Part shown: piece by piece, positions 42,333 to 51,240 of the stretch
How the letters are laid out: the number at the start of each line of letters is the position of its first letter
How positions within the stretch are numbered: the stretch's first letter is position 1
Assembly (NCBI GenBank): GCA_944358775.1
Contig: CALVRU010000005.1
Span: 1 to 58,854, forward strand
DNA length: 58,854 nucleotides
Reading direction: 5' to 3'
Source: an uncultured Bacilli bacterium
GTDB lineage: Bacteria; Bacillota_I; Bacilli_A; RF39; UBA660
Program-made: the position numbers and the translations under genes
Notes under the pieces: model-generated
Seen by the model: only the letters and a program-made list of their open reading frames with translations
Told to the model about the DNA's origin: nothing
The model's database searches: none

Positions 42333-44024
42333 CTATCTTGTTCTTCCTTTTCCTTGTTCGTCTACTTCAGTAGAAGAATGACCTGGAAGAGTGAATCCTG
42401 CTAATGGATCATTCTCCATCGGTGTAGGTGTTACTTCTAGTGGACTAGTAGGAAGTGAAATATTATATTTTTTGAATTCGGCAAGAAGCTGTTGATAACT
42501 TGCTGTTGCCTGTTCATTTCTCAAGCGTTCTTTATCACGATCGCCAGTTGCTGCAACAACAGATTGTTGTGCTGCTTGACGTTCTTGTTTCGCCACTTCG
42601 ACATCTTGTTGACGGCTATTGATCAAACCGGCTAGTTGTTCATTTTCAGTTGTTAAAGCTTTCTTTTCTTCGTGAAGATCATGAATTCTCATTTGTAATA
42701 TCTCTTGCATTTGGCTGAGATTTTTCATTTGGGCATCCGCTGCTTTACGATATCTTTCTGCCTCTTCGCGAATTTTCGCTTCTTCCGCTTGTTTCTCGGC
42801 AATTTCTTTCTTCAAGTTATCTTCTTCTTGTTTTAAACTATCCGACTTTTGTTTTAAATCTTCATTTTCTTTCTTAATTCCAGAATTCGAAACGGTTTCT
42901 TCGTTTACTTGGCTAAGCAATTGTCTTACTTCTGCTTCTTTCTTTTGAAGTTCTCTTTGTGTTTCGTCAACTGGTTCCGAAGGATTCGTTTCCGGTTGTG
43001 AAGTTGAAACTGGTTCTGCCCCAGATGAAGAATGATTTGGAAGTGTGAAACTTTGTAGTGGATCATTCTCGACTGGTTCGTGGTCCATTACTGGTTCTTC
43101 TGGGATATCTGGGAACTCATCGTGATCTAATTCTGCATTGCTAAAAGCATTTGAAGCGACTTCTTCTTTTCTTTCTCTTAAATTTTCAAGACTTTCTTGA
43201 GCTTCAAGATTTTGTTGATCAATCTCCTCTGCTTTCGCCATTAATTTTCTCTTCTTACCAGAAGCTCTAAGGCTGGCATCGACAATATCTCGAAGATTAT
43301 CTTGGGCATTCTCATGGAAAAATTGATCGAGTCTTGCCATTTTGGCATTTTGTGACATCTCATTTTTCTCTCTTATTTTTTGATCTGCCTGTTCTAATTC
43401 TTCCTCGTCTAAATCTTTAAAGGCTTTCCGCATTTTATATTCTTCTTTATATGCTTTTTTCTTCTGTGAATTTCGCGATAATTTAGCCTTCCAGAATGCA
43501 CTCCATCTTGCAATTTTACTACTTGCTGCTTTTAATGGACGCACCAACGTTTTCCTATTATCTAATGGAACATAGCGATTCACTGGCAAATCTAACAAGC
43601 GATCGATATCAGCCCGAATTTCAATTAATTCTTCTAATTTGCGATATGCTCTATCCACTGCCACATTGGAAGTAGCTCGACTGTTTTCGACTTTCTCCAA
43701 TTTTTTGGTCGTCTTCTCAACTAATCTTTCGCTCCGTTCTTGAATATCCTCTTCATCCAAGTTTTCGTTGTTCATAATTCTTTCTTGGGCTTCTGACATT
43801 CTATCTTGAATTTTTGCAGTTCGTCTATCCCACTCTTCGTTCTTTTTATCATAGGAATCCAAAGCTTTCGTCATTTGTTTCAACGTCTTTTCGTATTCCC
43901 TCAATCTTCTTTTTAACACCTTATAACGTCTCGCCGTAAGTAAAGCTGGTCTAGACGGACTATTCAAAATAGCCTGAGTAACTGGGCCAAGATCCTTTAT
44001 TGTATATGCTGTATCAGTTGGCAT
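42333..44024 (-). CDS. Long coiled-coil protein with duplicated NDPLxxFTLPxHSS motif
   Basis: A 563-residue, highly charged, mostly helical protein with no signal peptide or membrane segment. Heptad-rich regions cover about residues 28-140 and 355-510 (KENEDLKQKSDSLKQEED; EIAEKQAEEAKIREEAE). Two copies of a short motif end the disordered parts: ENDPLQSFTLPNHSS near 318 and ENDPLAGFTLPGHSS near 540. No family recognised. It lies 13 bases after a DUF1292 gene in a sporulation-rich neighbourhood; a cytoskeletal, scaffold or spore-morphogenesis role is a guess. Confidence 0.7.
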   Translation of the reverse strand: MPTDTAYTIKDLGPVTQAILNSPSRPALLTARRYKVLKRRLREYEKTLKQMTKALDSYDKKNEEWDRRTAKIQDRMSEAQERIMNNENLDEEDIQERSERLVEKTTKKLEKVENSRATSNVAVDRAYRKLEELIEIRADIDRLLDLPVNRYVPLDNRKTLVRPLKAASSKIARWSAFWKAKLSRNSQKKKAYKEEYKMRKAFKDLDEEELEQADQKIREKNEMSQNAKMARLDQFFHENAQDNLRDIVDASLRASGKKRKLMAKAEEIDQQNLEAQESLENLRERKEEVASNAFSNAELDHDEFPDIPEEPVMDHEPVENDPLQSFTLPNHSSSGAEPVSTSQPETNPSEPVDETQRELQKKEAEVRQLLSQVNEETVSNSGIKKENEDLKQKSDSLKQEEDNLKKEIAEKQAEEAKIREEAERYRKAADAQMKNLSQMQEILQMRIHDLHEEKKALTTENEQLAGLINSRQQDVEVAKQERQAAQQSVVAATGDRDKERLRNEQATASYQQLLAEFKKYNISLPTSPLEVTPTPMENDPLAGFTLPGHSSTEVDEQGKGRTR

Positions 44025-44037
44025 ATTTCATACCTCC

Positions 44038-44316
44038 TTACTGTTCTTCTTCATCTTTAGATAATTCTCTTAATACATCTTTAATACGAGTCCACTCTTC
44101 ATCCGAATCAACGCCACTTAAACTTAACTTATCATTTTCACCGCGTTGAACAGAGGCAACGTAGATAGTAACATTTCCTTTATCGTCTGTTTCGTTTTTC
44201 GTATAAACCATATATTCTTTGTGATTATCTTTAAATTCAAATACTAATAGTACTTCCACTTCATCGATGGAACCATCTGGTAATGTGATCGACATAATTT
44301 TTTTCTCGTTGTCCAT
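44038..44316 (-). CDS. DUF1292-family protein (YrzB-like paralogue)
   Basis: A 92-residue DUF1292 protein: an acidic beta-rich core (ITLPDGSIDEVEVLLVFEFK, YMVYTKNETDDKGN, VTIYVASVQRG) and a C-terminal helix (EWTRIKDVLRELSKDEE). The family's function is unknown. A second member sits at 54675 in the ruvX-mltG operon; this one is paired instead with the coiled-coil gene, 13 bases downstream. Start after AAAAGGAGGACTAG. Confidence 0.88.
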   Translation of the reverse strand: MDNEKKIMSITLPDGSIDEVEVLLVFEFKDNHKEYMVYTKNETDDKGNVTIYVASVQRGENDKLSLSGVDSDEEWTRIKDVLRELSKDEEEQ

Positions 44317-44380
44317 ACACTAGTCCTCCTTTTATTTTCTTATATATTAATTTTAACACAAATTCTATATATTTCAACAC

Positions 44381-44659
44381 TTATTTCATCTTTTTTAGTA
44401 AAAAGTAGGCACAATCATAGGCACAATAGTTTTTAATATACTCCTCTAAATAAGCAATATCATTCCATTTTTCTTTTTTCGAAGAGTTCGTATTGTAAAA
44501 GCCTTTTAAACGTAATTTGTTATATGCGATGTCTCCTAGAATATAGTCGTAATCGCAAAAATGCTCCGTCAATTTTGATTGGACAGTCTCTATGTCAAAT
44601 GCGTTTTTATAATCTTTTTCTACTTCGTAAGTAATTCCATTGACTTCTATTTTTTTCAT
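44381..44659 (-). CDS. yutD: YutD-family protein
   Basis: A 92-residue YutD/DUF1027 protein: INVNGITYEVEKDYKNAF-type start (actual EVNGITYEVEKDYKNAFD), YDYILGDIAYNKLRLKGFY, and a C-terminal block with YLEEYIKNYCAYDCAYFLL carrying conserved cysteines. Function unknown; it is found through Firmicutes near spore and lipoate genes. It starts two bases after the DUF4015 gene's stop and is co-transcribed with it. Confidence 0.85.
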   Translation of the reverse strand: MKKIEVNGITYEVEKDYKNAFDIETVQSKLTEHFCDYDYILGDIAYNKLRLKGFYNTNSSKKEKWNDIAYLEEYIKNYCAYDCAYFLLKKMK

Positions 44660-44660
44660 T

Positions 44661-46349
44661 TTAATACTCCTTTTGATATGCTGCTTTTTGTTCTTTGTAT
44701 TTGTTAAGATTCGATCCTGAATTCCAAGTCATATAGCCACCTGTTAAACCGGCATCATATAGTCCTTGGATTTCTTTCATAACTTCGTTACTGCCATACG
44801 TAACTTTTGGCTTTTTAATACTATCGTACGCTTGAATCCACGTTCTCGTAATAGCAGGAGTTGGAATTTCACTTTGGCGTTTCATCACATAATTCTTTCC
44901 CCAGTAATTCATGATATCGTAAGGAACCGTCCATACTGGTACTTTAAACCCGTATTCGTAAGTACCGAAATGATCGGGATATGGCATTGCACTGATAACA
45001 TCGACGACGTTACTGATTGCTGGAAAATACTGACCGTAGGCAGTGACATAAGTATGCGCGCTTTCACCAAAGACATCTGCCGATACATAGACATTCAATT
45101 TATGTAGTTCGTCGGTCGCATACATTAAAAAGCGTTGTACCGCTTGGGCTTTTTCTTCATGATACATATTTCGAAAATCCATCCAGCCATTTTTTTCAAT
45201 GGTTATGGTCCGATCAGGAAAACGAACGTAATCGAATTGAATTTCATTGAATCCAATATCCGTGACGGTTTCTTTGGCCAAATCGACATTAAATTTCCAA
45301 ACGTCTCTTGAATAGGCCGATGGCCAATAACTGTTCGCAAGATAATACGGTTGGTTACTTCGCGTATCTAAGATGGCATCTTCCGGATGATCTTGAGCAT
45401 AATAGCTATCTTTAAAAGTCGTAATCCGACCGATTACATAGAAACCAGCATCCTTTAGTTTTTGTACCGCATTTTTGTATTCTTCTTTACTTTGAAAAGC
45501 ATGACTGTAGTTCGTCGGCGATACTTCTTTCATCACTTCGGATTGAAAACACGGAGCTCCTTCATCTTTGATATCGACAACAAAAGCATTGATGTTCGTC
45601 TCTTTGGCAAATGCAATATATTCATCGACATTGGCCATGACGCTTTTACTCCCATTTAAATATAGCGCTCTTACTTCGTCCGGCATGACGTTGTTTGCGA
45701 ATTTGGGTTTCGTAACGGGATAATAGTCTAAATTAGAAGCACTTCCACCGCCATAAACATTACCGCGGTTGGCATGAATCTGATATGTATTTTCTTCGTC
45801 ATAGTTTTTTATAGCATCGGATTCTGTCATAACCGTATATTTGCTTGCAAAATAACCGGTTTGTCCATCTATGTTCGTCTCGTAGTAATCTACTGTTCCA
45901 TCTTCTTGCAACAAATGATATCCTGTTACAGGGATCTTGGTTCCTTTTTCCACTAGCGTTAAAATCGATCCATCTAAATTTTTATCCATTAAATGATTGG
46001 CTGTCCGAACATAGACTTCTTTTTCTAGCACAGTATCTTCGATACGGGATGCTAGATTGCTTTCTTTGATATACACAGTTTTATCATCAATCATTGCTCG
46101 ATAACAGGGTTCATCGTCTTTTTGAATTGGATCTTTTTTATCGTATGCCACTTTTCGACCACGTACTAATGTTTGTTGTTCATTGCCATTTTCATCATAA
46201 ACACTAACTTGTGGGGTGTCAGCCTTTAGATAACCAACTTCTGTACGGGGAAAAGATTGCCCAACAAAATAGCAGCAAAACCCAAGTAAAAAGCCACTTC
46301 CTAACAATAGAAAAACATTTTTCCATTTTACTTTTCGCATATCCTTCAC
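44661..46349 (-). CDS. Putative extracellular glycoside hydrolase (DUF4015) with SH3-like region
   Basis: A 562-residue secreted or anchored protein. Membrane segment at residues 11-28, then two SH3-like beta modules (about 35-200: YLKADTPQVSVYDENG, VYVRTANHL), then a TIM-barrel DUF4015 domain: VRALYLNGSKSVMANVDEYI, INAFVVDIKDEGAPCF, GFYVIGRITTFKDSYYA, IGFNEIQFDYVRFPD and VSADVFGESAHTY. Asp/Glu in DIKDE and QFDYVRFP are probable catalytic residues. The domain is a predicted GH, acting on a cell-wall or surface glycan. It lies with yutD and near yunB. Confidence 0.85.
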   Translation of the reverse strand: MKDMRKVKWKNVFLLLGSGFLLGFCCYFVGQSFPRTEVGYLKADTPQVSVYDENGNEQQTLVRGRKVAYDKKDPIQKDDEPCYRAMIDDKTVYIKESNLASRIEDTVLEKEVYVRTANHLMDKNLDGSILTLVEKGTKIPVTGYHLLQEDGTVDYYETNIDGQTGYFASKYTVMTESDAIKNYDEENTYQIHANRGNVYGGGSASNLDYYPVTKPKFANNVMPDEVRALYLNGSKSVMANVDEYIAFAKETNINAFVVDIKDEGAPCFQSEVMKEVSPTNYSHAFQSKEEYKNAVQKLKDAGFYVIGRITTFKDSYYAQDHPEDAILDTRSNQPYYLANSYWPSAYSRDVWKFNVDLAKETVTDIGFNEIQFDYVRFPDRTITIEKNGWMDFRNMYHEEKAQAVQRFLMYATDELHKLNVYVSADVFGESAHTYVTAYGQYFPAISNVVDVISAMPYPDHFGTYEYGFKVPVWTVPYDIMNYWGKNYVMKRQSEIPTPAITRTWIQAYDSIKKPKVTYGSNEVMKEIQGLYDAGLTGGYMTWNSGSNLNKYKEQKAAYQKEY

Positions 46350-46398
46350 CTACTATTTTAGTATACCATAAAATAGCAAGAATATAAAAAGAGTATTT

Positions 46399-47160
46399 CT
46401 ACTCTTGAATCGGTAAAGATAGCAAATTCGAATTTGTTCCAAAACCATTTTGATAATAAGTTGGTACTTTTCCTTGAATCATTTTAATCGCGATTGGAAT
46501 TTCAACGGTGATTGGCACTTCTTGGATCGCTAACGGCAATAAAACTTGCACCTTTACTTCTACTTTCATAAATGTTTGCACCATTACATTATTAATTCCA
46601 TAATGATTCATTTCACTATATAAATTACTATTAACACTGCCGACAAAGTGAATAGCAATCGGAATGGATGGCCCAAGATTTGATAACAGTGCATTTTGAG
46701 TAACTAAGCCAATTGGCAATTCACCGATGATTCCCTTTTTTACTTTTTCTAAAAAAACATCGTCCAAAGTGATTCCTGAATTTTTTAAAGTTTCCACATC
46801 TTTATTCTCTAAGGCTTTTAAGATTTCTTGAAGTGATTGATTCGTCATCGATAACACCTTGTTTACCGTAACCGGATTATAATCGATTGTCTGAATTTCT
46901 CCGGATGTATTTTTCGTCGTTAAAAACAGCTGATCGGTATCCAATTGATTGGTAATTTTAGTATCGATTGTCTGATTGATTATTTCCATCGTGATTTTTT
47001 CCGCTTCTAATTCTGCATAACTCATCAACACGGGCCATATTTTACTACTTAATAGGTAGAGAAAAGCGATCGTTAGGAGAAATACAAAAAACAGCGCCGA
47101 TAGAAAAACCGTACGCTTTGATTTTTTGCGATGATGTTTTAAATGAATTCGTGCCTTCAC
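46399..47160 (-). CDS. yunB: Sporulation protein YunB
   Basis: A 253-residue YunB-family protein, required for full spore formation in Bacillus and made under sigma-E. A basic N-terminus (HLKHHRKKSKR), one membrane helix (about 20-40), then the conserved domain: AEKITMEIINQTID, DYNPVTVNKVLSMTNQSL, IGELPIGLVTQNALLSNLGPSIPI, NVMVQTFMKVEVKVQVLLPLA and VPTYYQNG. It starts with GTG after AGAGGGATG. It reads alone, and with yutD and yutH nearby it matches Bacillus gene order. Confidence 0.9.
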   Translation of the reverse strand: MKARIHLKHHRKKSKRTVFLSALFFVFLLTIAFLYLLSSKIWPVLMSYAELEAEKITMEIINQTIDTKITNQLDTDQLFLTTKNTSGEIQTIDYNPVTVNKVLSMTNQSLQEILKALENKDVETLKNSGITLDDVFLEKVKKGIIGELPIGLVTQNALLSNLGPSIPIAIHFVGSVNSNLYSEMNHYGINNVMVQTFMKVEVKVQVLLPLAIQEVPITVEIPIAIKMIQGKVPTYYQNGFGTNSNLLSLPIQE

Positions 47161-47190
47161 TTTTCATCCCTCTTGTTTCAGTATATGAAT

Positions 47191-47577
47191 TTAAGGATGT
47201 AAAAATTCAACTCCCGGAAGATTGCGAATGACACCAAATAAAATCGTAATGATTAATAATGTAAAAACAACTCGATTGGGTACTTTCCATAGTGGTTGTT
47301 TTTTTATATATCGATAAGAATTTATCAAAAAATAGATCAGCAACAATGGTCCAAATAGATAAATTAAAGCATTTTGTTGAAAGGCCATTTTAAAATCAAA
47401 CTGTAAAATGGATTGGATCGCTCTTGTCATTCCACAACCTGGACAATAAAGATTGGTCGACAGATGAAACAAACATGGAACTCCTAAAGTTGTCTTTTGC
47501 AAAAAAAGAAAGATTCCTAATATCATTATTAGGAATACCGTCCATAACAAAATAATAGAGACGACACGTTTTCTCAT
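47191..47577 (-). CDS. DUF2752 membrane protein
   Basis: A 128-residue protein with three or four membrane helices. The family signature CLFHLSTNLYCPGCGMTRAIQSIL holds the CPGCGxTR motif with two conserved cysteines; FDFKMAFQQNALIYLFGPLL follows. Function unknown. It starts two bases after the DUF4234 gene ends, in one operon; the two families often occur together. Confidence 0.88.
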   Translation of the reverse strand: MRKRVVSIILLWTVFLIMILGIFLFLQKTTLGVPCLFHLSTNLYCPGCGMTRAIQSILQFDFKMAFQQNALIYLFGPLLLIYFLINSYRYIKKQPLWKVPNRVVFTLLIITILFGVIRNLPGVEFLHP

Positions 47578-47579
47578 AC

Positions 47580-47927
47580 TTATTTATCGCTTTCAATTAA
47601 GCGGTTGAGATCTCCTTGCAAAATACAATAAGATACAATATCAAGTCGAAAAATCGATAAAATAAGACAAACTACGGCATTATCACTTGCATAAATTCCA
47701 CGTTCTTGCATCTCTTGATAAATGCTTTTAGCCATTTTATAGTTCCAATAGATTCCATAAATACCACAAGTGACAATCGTTAAGAGTAAGGCCGTTCCAC
47801 CTGTAATACTATGATCTTCGGTTTGATAAGCCGTATCATCGGTAATCGTGACCATCCAGTAAAGCCCATATAGACCACATGTGATGATCGTCAATAATAA
47901 ATTGGTAACAATATTTCTCGTTTGCAT
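47580..47927 (-). CDS. DUF4234 membrane protein
   Basis: A 115-residue protein with two or three membrane helices. The repeated motif LLTIITCGLYGLYWM / LLTIVTCGIYGIYWN marks DUF4234, and ASDNAVVCLILSIF follows. Function unknown; in other bacteria it often accompanies DUF2752, as here. Starts after TAGGGAGGATTT. Confidence 0.87.
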   Translation of the reverse strand: MQTRNIVTNLLLTIITCGLYGLYWMVTITDDTAYQTEDHSITGGTALLLTIVTCGIYGIYWNYKMAKSIYQEMQERGIYASDNAVVCLILSIFRLDIVSYCILQGDLNRLIESDK

Positions 47928-47939
47928 AAATCCTCCCTA

Positions 47940-48806
47940 TTATAATTTATTCATGAGATAAAAAACTAAAATTGCAATTCCGACCACTAGAATGATCGCA
48001 ATTAAGATTTTGAAAAAGACGATAACAGAACCATTTTTTTCTTTTTCGACAAACTCGTCATCCATCTCGAAATCTTTATCACTGAGATCCATCGATTTCG
48101 TGTAAAATGAACGGTCAATTTCGTCTTCTTTTGGTTGTTCAAGAGACATCGTCTTGGTTTTTTCTTGTTCGCGGGCCAAAATTTCTTTACTAATCGATTC
48201 GGTGATAATTGTTTCGTTTTGATCTTTTGGCAACAAATCACTTAATAGTTCATTATTATCATCCGACGATTGCAATTTGTCAATGTCTTTGCGCATAGAT
48301 TTCGAAGTAATCGTATTAATTAGTTCCTGTAAAGAGTCTGTTTCCTCTTCCAACTCTTGTTTCTTTCCCATGATTTTTTGTTTATATTCTTCTACTTCGT
48401 TTGGTTTTAAATTTGCTAAAATATTGTACTCGGTATTACGAAGGCGTCGTTTTTTTTCTAATTCGTCAATTTCTTCGCGATTTTTTTTTGCTTCTAATAA
48501 AATGCTATTAATATCGTATACTTTATTTTCATCTTCTTGAAAAAAAACAGATAAATCATCTTTCTTTTTTTGGGGTTCGCGAACAATTAAGTCTTCAAAC
48601 TCTTTTAATTTGTGATAATTCTCACGAGTCTGTTTCTTCATTTCTAGCTGCGATAAATCGATTACTGGTCGTTCATCTAATTCCTTAACTTCCGTAAAAC
48701 GTGTTTTGTTATAAAAATCTTGATAGAGATTTTGGTTTTTCTCACGACGTGATGTCACCCGTGGTTTCTCTTTGGTATCTTGATAGCGATCCATACGACT
48801 CGTCAT
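47940..48806 (-). CDS. Hypothetical tail-anchored acidic protein, 288 aa
   Basis: No family recognised. A long charged cytoplasmic region with coiled-coil stretches (EAKKNREEIDELEKKRRLR; EEYKQKIMGKKQELEEETD) and short conserved-looking motifs (VIDLSQLEMKKQTREN), ending in one membrane helix (IVFFKILIAIILVVGIAILV) and a five-residue tail. The start is the ATG at 48806 after AGAGGTGATA; the frame extends upstream past that site. It lies 12 bases before DUF4234 and heads a possible three-gene operon. A division or envelope-linked role is only a guess. Confidence 0.7.
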   Translation of the reverse strand: MTSRMDRYQDTKEKPRVTSRREKNQNLYQDFYNKTRFTEVKELDERPVIDLSQLEMKKQTRENYHKLKEFEDLIVREPQKKKDDLSVFFQEDENKVYDINSILLEAKKNREEIDELEKKRRLRNTEYNILANLKPNEVEEYKQKIMGKKQELEEETDSLQELINTITSKSMRKDIDKLQSSDDNNELLSDLLPKDQNETIITESISKEILAREQEKTKTMSLEQPKEDEIDRSFYTKSMDLSDKDFEMDDEFVEKEKNGSVIVFFKILIAIILVVGIAILVFYLMNKL

Positions 48807-48926
48807 GTTATCACCTCTTATTATCATTAACATCATATCATATAATGTCAAAAAACAAAATATGAAAGTAAAAAAAGATTGTTATTTTGAAGTGTTTTTT
48901 ATATAATGATATTAGGAGTTGAGAAA

Positions 48927-49133
48927 ATGAAAGTTAAAGTAAATAGTAATTGTATCGGCTGTGGTGCCTGCCAATCGATTTGTGAGGAAGTATTCGAAAT
49001 TGGAGACGATGGATTTGCTCATGTAAAAGAGGAAATGCAAGGAGATATCCCTGAAAACTTGCAAGATGATGTTCAAGATGCTCTTGAAAGTTGTCCTGTA
49101 AGCGCAATCGAAACACAAGAAGATGGTGAATAA
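48927..49133 (+). CDS. Ferredoxin, single [4Fe-4S]
   Basis: A 68-residue ferredoxin with NSNCIGCGACQSICEEVFEI (three cluster cysteines) and a distal SCPVSAI with the fourth; the second cluster site of clostridial ferredoxins is missing, as in Bacillus Fer. Small electron carrier. The ATG at 48927 follows TAGGAG at 48914; a frame upstream lacks a site. Monocistronic. Confidence 0.93.
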   Translation: MKVKVNSNCIGCGACQSICEEVFEIGDDGFAHVKEEMQGDIPENLQDDVQDALESCPVSAIETQEDGE

Positions 49134-49142
49134 CTTTTTCGA

Positions 49143-49174
49143 AAAACACTTGTACTTGCTACAAGTGTTTTTTG
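49143..49174. terminator. Bidirectional terminator between ferredoxin and rluB
   Basis: AAACACTTGTA and TACAAGTGTTT pair around a short loop between convergent stops. Confidence 0.85.
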
Positions 49175-49905
49175 TTTGTTTTGTGCTTTTTCGACTGCGC
49201 CAGTTCATATAGTCTTTTTACTTCTTTCGGATTTAATTTGCGGTAATTTCCGGAAGTTAAGCCATCTAATGTCAAAAAGGCAAAACGAATTCTCGTCAAT
49301 TTTAAAACATCCAGTCCGACTGCTTGCATCATTTTTTTGACTTGATGATTTCGTCCTTCATGAATTGTAATTTCGATCATCGAAGTATTTTTCGACGGAT
49401 CGGTTTTGCGTAATTTTACCTTGGCCGGAGCGGTTTTCACACCATCGATCACGACCCCTTCTTGTAATGGAATGATCTGCTCTGCTTTGGCAATTCCTTT
49501 TACTTTAACGCGATATACTTTATCAATCTTGTTTTTTGGATGAGTCAGTAAATTTGTCAAAGTGCCATCGTTTGTCAACAATAAAACCCCTGTTGTGTCG
49601 TAGTCAAGTCGACCGACCGGATAAATGCGCATATCCGTCGGAATCAAATCAACTACGGTCTTCCGCTTTTTATCATCACTCGCAGTCGTCACTACCCCAC
49701 GCGGTTTATAAAGTAAAAAATAAACCGGTTCTTCTTTGCTAAGACGAACTCCATCTACTTCGATCGGTTGATTTTTTTCTACTTTTGTTCCGAGCTCTGT
49801 CACTACGGTGCCATTCACTTTCACGCGCCCACTTTTTATTAATTCCTCCGCATGTCTTCTTGAAGCAATCCCACTTTGGGCAATGATTTTTTGTAAACGT
49901 TCCAT
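49159..49905 (-). CDS. rluB: rRNA pseudouridine synthase, RluB/RsuA family
   Basis: A 248-residue enzyme converting a uridine of ribosomal RNA to pseudouridine. Residues 2-60 are an S4 RNA-binding domain (LQKIIAQSGIASRRHAEELI, KVNGTVV); the catalytic domain has VGRLDYDTTGVLLLTNDG with the nucleophilic Asp, and EGRNHQVKKMMQAVGLDVL. The basic tail is normal. RluB (23S U2605) rather than RsuA is preferred, as for most Firmicutes. Start after AAAAGGTGAAGTGAA. Confidence 0.92.
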   Translation of the reverse strand: MERLQKIIAQSGIASRRHAEELIKSGRVKVNGTVVTELGTKVEKNQPIEVDGVRLSKEEPVYFLLYKPRGVVTTASDDKKRKTVVDLIPTDMRIYPVGRLDYDTTGVLLLTNDGTLTNLLTHPKNKIDKVYRVKVKGIAKAEQIIPLQEGVVIDGVKTAPAKVKLRKTDPSKNTSMIEITIHEGRNHQVKKMMQAVGLDVLKLTRIRFAFLTLDGLTSGNYRKLNPKEVKRLYELAQSKKHKTNKKHL

Positions 49906-49986
49906 TTCACTTCACCTTTTGTTATTATATCGAAAAGAACAGAAAAAGACAAATTTTTTCTTTGCCTTTTCTGTCCTAAAAGATAT

Positions 49987-50652
49987 TTATTTCTTCTTTT
50001 CTTGCCCATGAAACGAATCCTGGTTTTCTCTTCGGGCTTTCACTAATTGATATCCTTTTTCTAACGTCGTTGTTATTTCTTTTGGTTCTTTTATTTCTTC
50101 CAAGATTTCTGTTTTCGTACTTTCCATCAATTTGTCTTGTAACTTCGACAATTCTTCTAATTGTTTTTTTATTTCGTCGATTAATACTTCTAATTCGATG
50201 GTTCTTTTGCGAGCGTATTCCAATTCTTTTTCTTCTTCCGTTTTTTCATATAATGGTATTACATAATTTTCTTGTTCTAATTCATTTCGTAATTGATCTA
50301 TCCTATGTGAATTTCGATTGGCAAAATAGAGCGAGATAGAAGAGATGGCAATATTCCCAATCCTTTCTAGTAATGAAAATGTTTCCATTCGAAATAAGGT
50401 ATAAATCACAAAAACGATTGATATCAACCAGAAGATCATCGTTTTACGAATTTGGCGATTGTATCTTCTTTCTCGATCTTCTTGGGTTGGAATAGGATGC
50501 TGCTGTTGTATTTTTTCTTGTTGAACGTACCTTTTTTGCCATTCTTGGTATTCTTTTTGAGCTTCTTGTAATTCCTGTTGTAATTTCGTTTGTAACTGTG
50601 TGATTTGCCGATTTCGTTCCATTATTTGGTGACGAATATTTTCTTCGTTCAT
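49987..50652 (-). CDS. Hypothetical coiled-coil protein with two membrane helices
   Basis: A 221-residue protein: Gln/Glu-rich coiled coil (1-65; RNRQITQLQTKLQQELQEAQ), two membrane helices (about 70-90 and 95-112: MIFWLISIVFVIYTLF, IGNIAISSISLYFA), then a second coiled coil (120-195) and a basic tail. No family recognised. Start after AGGAGAGATC. Stands alone between rluB and spmB. Confidence 0.7.
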   Translation of the reverse strand: MNEENIRHQIMERNRQITQLQTKLQQELQEAQKEYQEWQKRYVQQEKIQQQHPIPTQEDRERRYNRQIRKTMIFWLISIVFVIYTLFRMETFSLLERIGNIAISSISLYFANRNSHRIDQLRNELEQENYVIPLYEKTEEEKELEYARKRTIELEVLIDEIKKQLEELSKLQDKLMESTKTEILEEIKEPKEITTTLEKGYQLVKARRENQDSFHGQEKKK

Positions 50653-50715
50653 ATGATCTCTCCTATTTGTTTTTCTGGATTTTTATTTTATTGTTTTTCC
50701 CCATTTTTGTCAAGA

Positions 50716-51240
50716 TCAGAAGAAAATAGAAGTAAGTAAGATACTAGCAATAATCGCCATTGCATCCGCCATTAAGCCTGCTTTTAAAGCGTATTTGCTA
50801 TTTTTAATGCCAATGCTTCCAAAATATAATGTCAGTACATAGATTGTCGTATCGGTACTTCCTTGCAATACTGAGGCAAGCCGCCCTAAAAAGGTATCGA
50901 CTCCATGCTTTTTGATCAGATCGATCATTACGGCAAAAGAAGCATTTCCAGAAATCGGTCGAACAAGAGCCATCGGCAATACTTCAATCGGTATTTTCAA
51001 AAATTGAAACACCGGTTTTAAAAAGAGAAATAATTGATCTAAAATACCACTTTTCAATAAGATATTCACCCCGAAAATCATGCCGATGAAACAGGGAAAA
51101 ATAGAAAATGCAAGTTCCATTCCCTCTTTGGCCCCCTTGGTGAAACTATCATATAATGGTACTTTTTTATAAAATCCATATAAAATTATCCCTAATACAA
51201 TAATCGGAATAAAATAACTGCTAATTTTAATGAGTGCCAT
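50716..51240 (-). CDS. spmB: Spore maturation protein B
   Basis: A 174-residue membrane protein of the SpmB/nucleoside-recognition (Gate) family: YDSFTKGAKEGMELAFSIFP, LVRPISGNASFAVMIDLI, VLQGSTDTTIYVLTLYFGS and LKAGLMADAMA. SpmA and SpmB together are needed for spore-core dehydration. The ATG at 51240 follows CGGAGGAAAC and overlaps spmA by 14 bases; a longer reading would include the ribosome site. Third gene of dacB-spmA-spmB. Confidence 0.94.
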   Translation of the reverse strand: MALIKISSYFIPIIVLGIILYGFYKKVPLYDSFTKGAKEGMELAFSIFPCFIGMIFGVNILLKSGILDQLFLFLKPVFQFLKIPIEVLPMALVRPISGNASFAVMIDLIKKHGVDTFLGRLASVLQGSTDTTIYVLTLYFGSIGIKNSKYALKAGLMADAMAIIASILLTSIFF

